Below, one piece after another: positions 40,298 to 40,801 of a stretch of 40,801 nt of DNA. The translations under genes were made by a program, and so were the position numbers. A model generated the notes under the pieces. The model saw only the letters and a program-made list of their open reading frames with translations. It had not been told where the DNA came from and did not search any database. Position 1 is the first letter of the stretch, and each line of letters starts with the position of its first letter. Source of the stretch: Parabacteroides distasonis (GTDB lineage Bacteria > Bacteroidota > Bacteroidia > Bacteroidales > Tannerellaceae); NCBI GenBank assembly GCA_015060925.1, contig SUXM01000024.1:1-40801 (forward strand), written 5' to 3'.

Positions 40298-40801
40298 ATG
40301 GGAAAATTCATGAACCCTTTTACGGATGTGGGCTTTAAGCATCTGTTCGGTAGGGAGGTCAGCAAGGAGTTGCTGTTGGAGTTGTTGCGGGTCATCTTAG
40401 GTGACGAACGCAAAGTAAAAAGTATCAGTCTCTTGAATAAAGAAAAGGTACCGAAGTCTTTGAACCAAAAGGTGATCATCTACGACATCCTTTGTGAAGA
40501 CGAAGACGGTACGAAGTTCATCGTGGAGATACAGAATCAGTATCAGGATTATTTTTTAGACAGGGCTTTGTATTACCTATGTCGGATGATTGACGAGCAG
40601 GGTTTAAGAGGCTCTGCTTGGAATTATGAGATTTATCCGGTTTACGGGATCTTCTTCTTGAACTTCAAGATAGCCCCGTTGACGAAGTTCCGCACCGATG
40701 TGATTTTGGCCGATCGGGAAACAGGCAGGATGGTTAACAGCAAGATGCGGCATATCTATTTGAGTTTGCCCTACTTCACAAAAAGGGAAGAGGAGTGTGA
40801 A
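40298..40801 (+). CDS. Rpn-family recombination-promoting nuclease (3' truncated)
   Basis: The frame runs from ATG 40298 to the window edge (168 residues seen). It matches the PD-(D/E)XK Rpn/putative transposase family. The start MGKFMNPFTDVGFKHLFG is typical, and the nuclease core is DILCEDEDGTKFIVEIQNQYQ, with the first Asp and the ExQ pair at the expected spacing. LDRALYYLCRMID and YPVYGIFFLNF follow. Rpn proteins have been reported to promote RecA-independent recombination through DNA nicking; a role in phage defence is also discussed. Codon use (TTC, ATC, CTG, GCC) differs from the AT-rich neighbours, hinting at a different origin. The C-terminal part lies outside the window. Confidence 0.88.
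   Translation, partial: MGKFMNPFTDVGFKHLFGREVSKELLLELLRVILGDERKVKSISLLNKEKVPKSLNQKVIIYDILCEDEDGTKFIVEIQNQYQDYFLDRALYYLCRMIDEQGLRGSAWNYEIYPVYGIFFLNFKIAPLTKFRTDVILADRETGRMVNSKMRHIYLSLPYFTKREEECE

Overview
The window reads as an AT-rich chromosome segment of a Bacteroidales bacterium, most likely a Parabacteroides/Tannerella-type gut anaerobe. The reasons are promoter -7 boxes of the Bacteroidetes form TAnnTTTG upstream of many genes, a divergent RpoZ and BamD of the Bacteroidetes type, a type IX secretion (T9SS) type B C-terminal domain, an UpxY-type NusG paralogue, three GH92 alpha-mannosidases, and a sulfide-type Thi4 under a TPP riboswitch. The genus is inference from gene content only. Most of the window is ordinary vertical chromosome. 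The two edges (1-252 and 40298-40801) have visibly richer GC and different codon use.

Layout: (1) 1-2464 holds the end of a zinc-ribbon protein, fabD on the minus strand, and a minimal tatA-tatC pair. (2) 2488-6557 holds a GH92 lipoprotein, then paaK with an ACT-domain partner. (3) 6598-8346 is a compact bamD-rpoZ-DUF4293 unit with its own promoter and terminator. (4) 8359-10829 (minus) is a LysM/periplasmic-binding-fold protein translationally coupled to a small outer-membrane barrel. Divergent from it, a co-directional run from 10977 to 20429 carries a T9SS cargo, a lytic transglycosylase, uvrA, a 72-residue unknown, yigZ, nhaA and a six-hairpin glycosidase. (5) 20447-24102 holds the free-methionine-sulfoxide reductase and a MATE pump, divergent over 64 bp, then a cytidylate-kinase-like gene and the riboswitch-controlled thi4.

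(6) 24206-30338 is a four-gene heavy-metal efflux operon: a small His/Cys-rich exported protein, an adaptor with an extreme histidine-rich tail, an RND pump and an outer-membrane channel. (7) 30399-35114 is a tandem pair of GH92 enzymes. (8) 35118-37679 holds an orphan UpxY-type antiterminator, a DUF456 membrane protein, an unrecognised membrane-anchored protein and nth. (9) 37760-39770 is pheS divergent from panB. (10) 39771-40297 is a gene-poor stretch with degenerate coding traces, followed by a truncated Rpn-family nuclease gene.

The most unusual non-coding signal is a family of near-identical inverted repeats (core CCTCGGATGTA) placed as terminators after thi4, the efflux operon and panB. 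One copy shows a compensatory base-pair swap and another has a duplicated left arm. No CRISPR array, rRNA, tRNA or intact insertion sequence was seen. I found no clear case for a wholly new defence or mobile system. The best candidates for new biology are the repeat family, the LysM-binding-fold/barrel operon, and the stand-alone sulfide-type Thi4.
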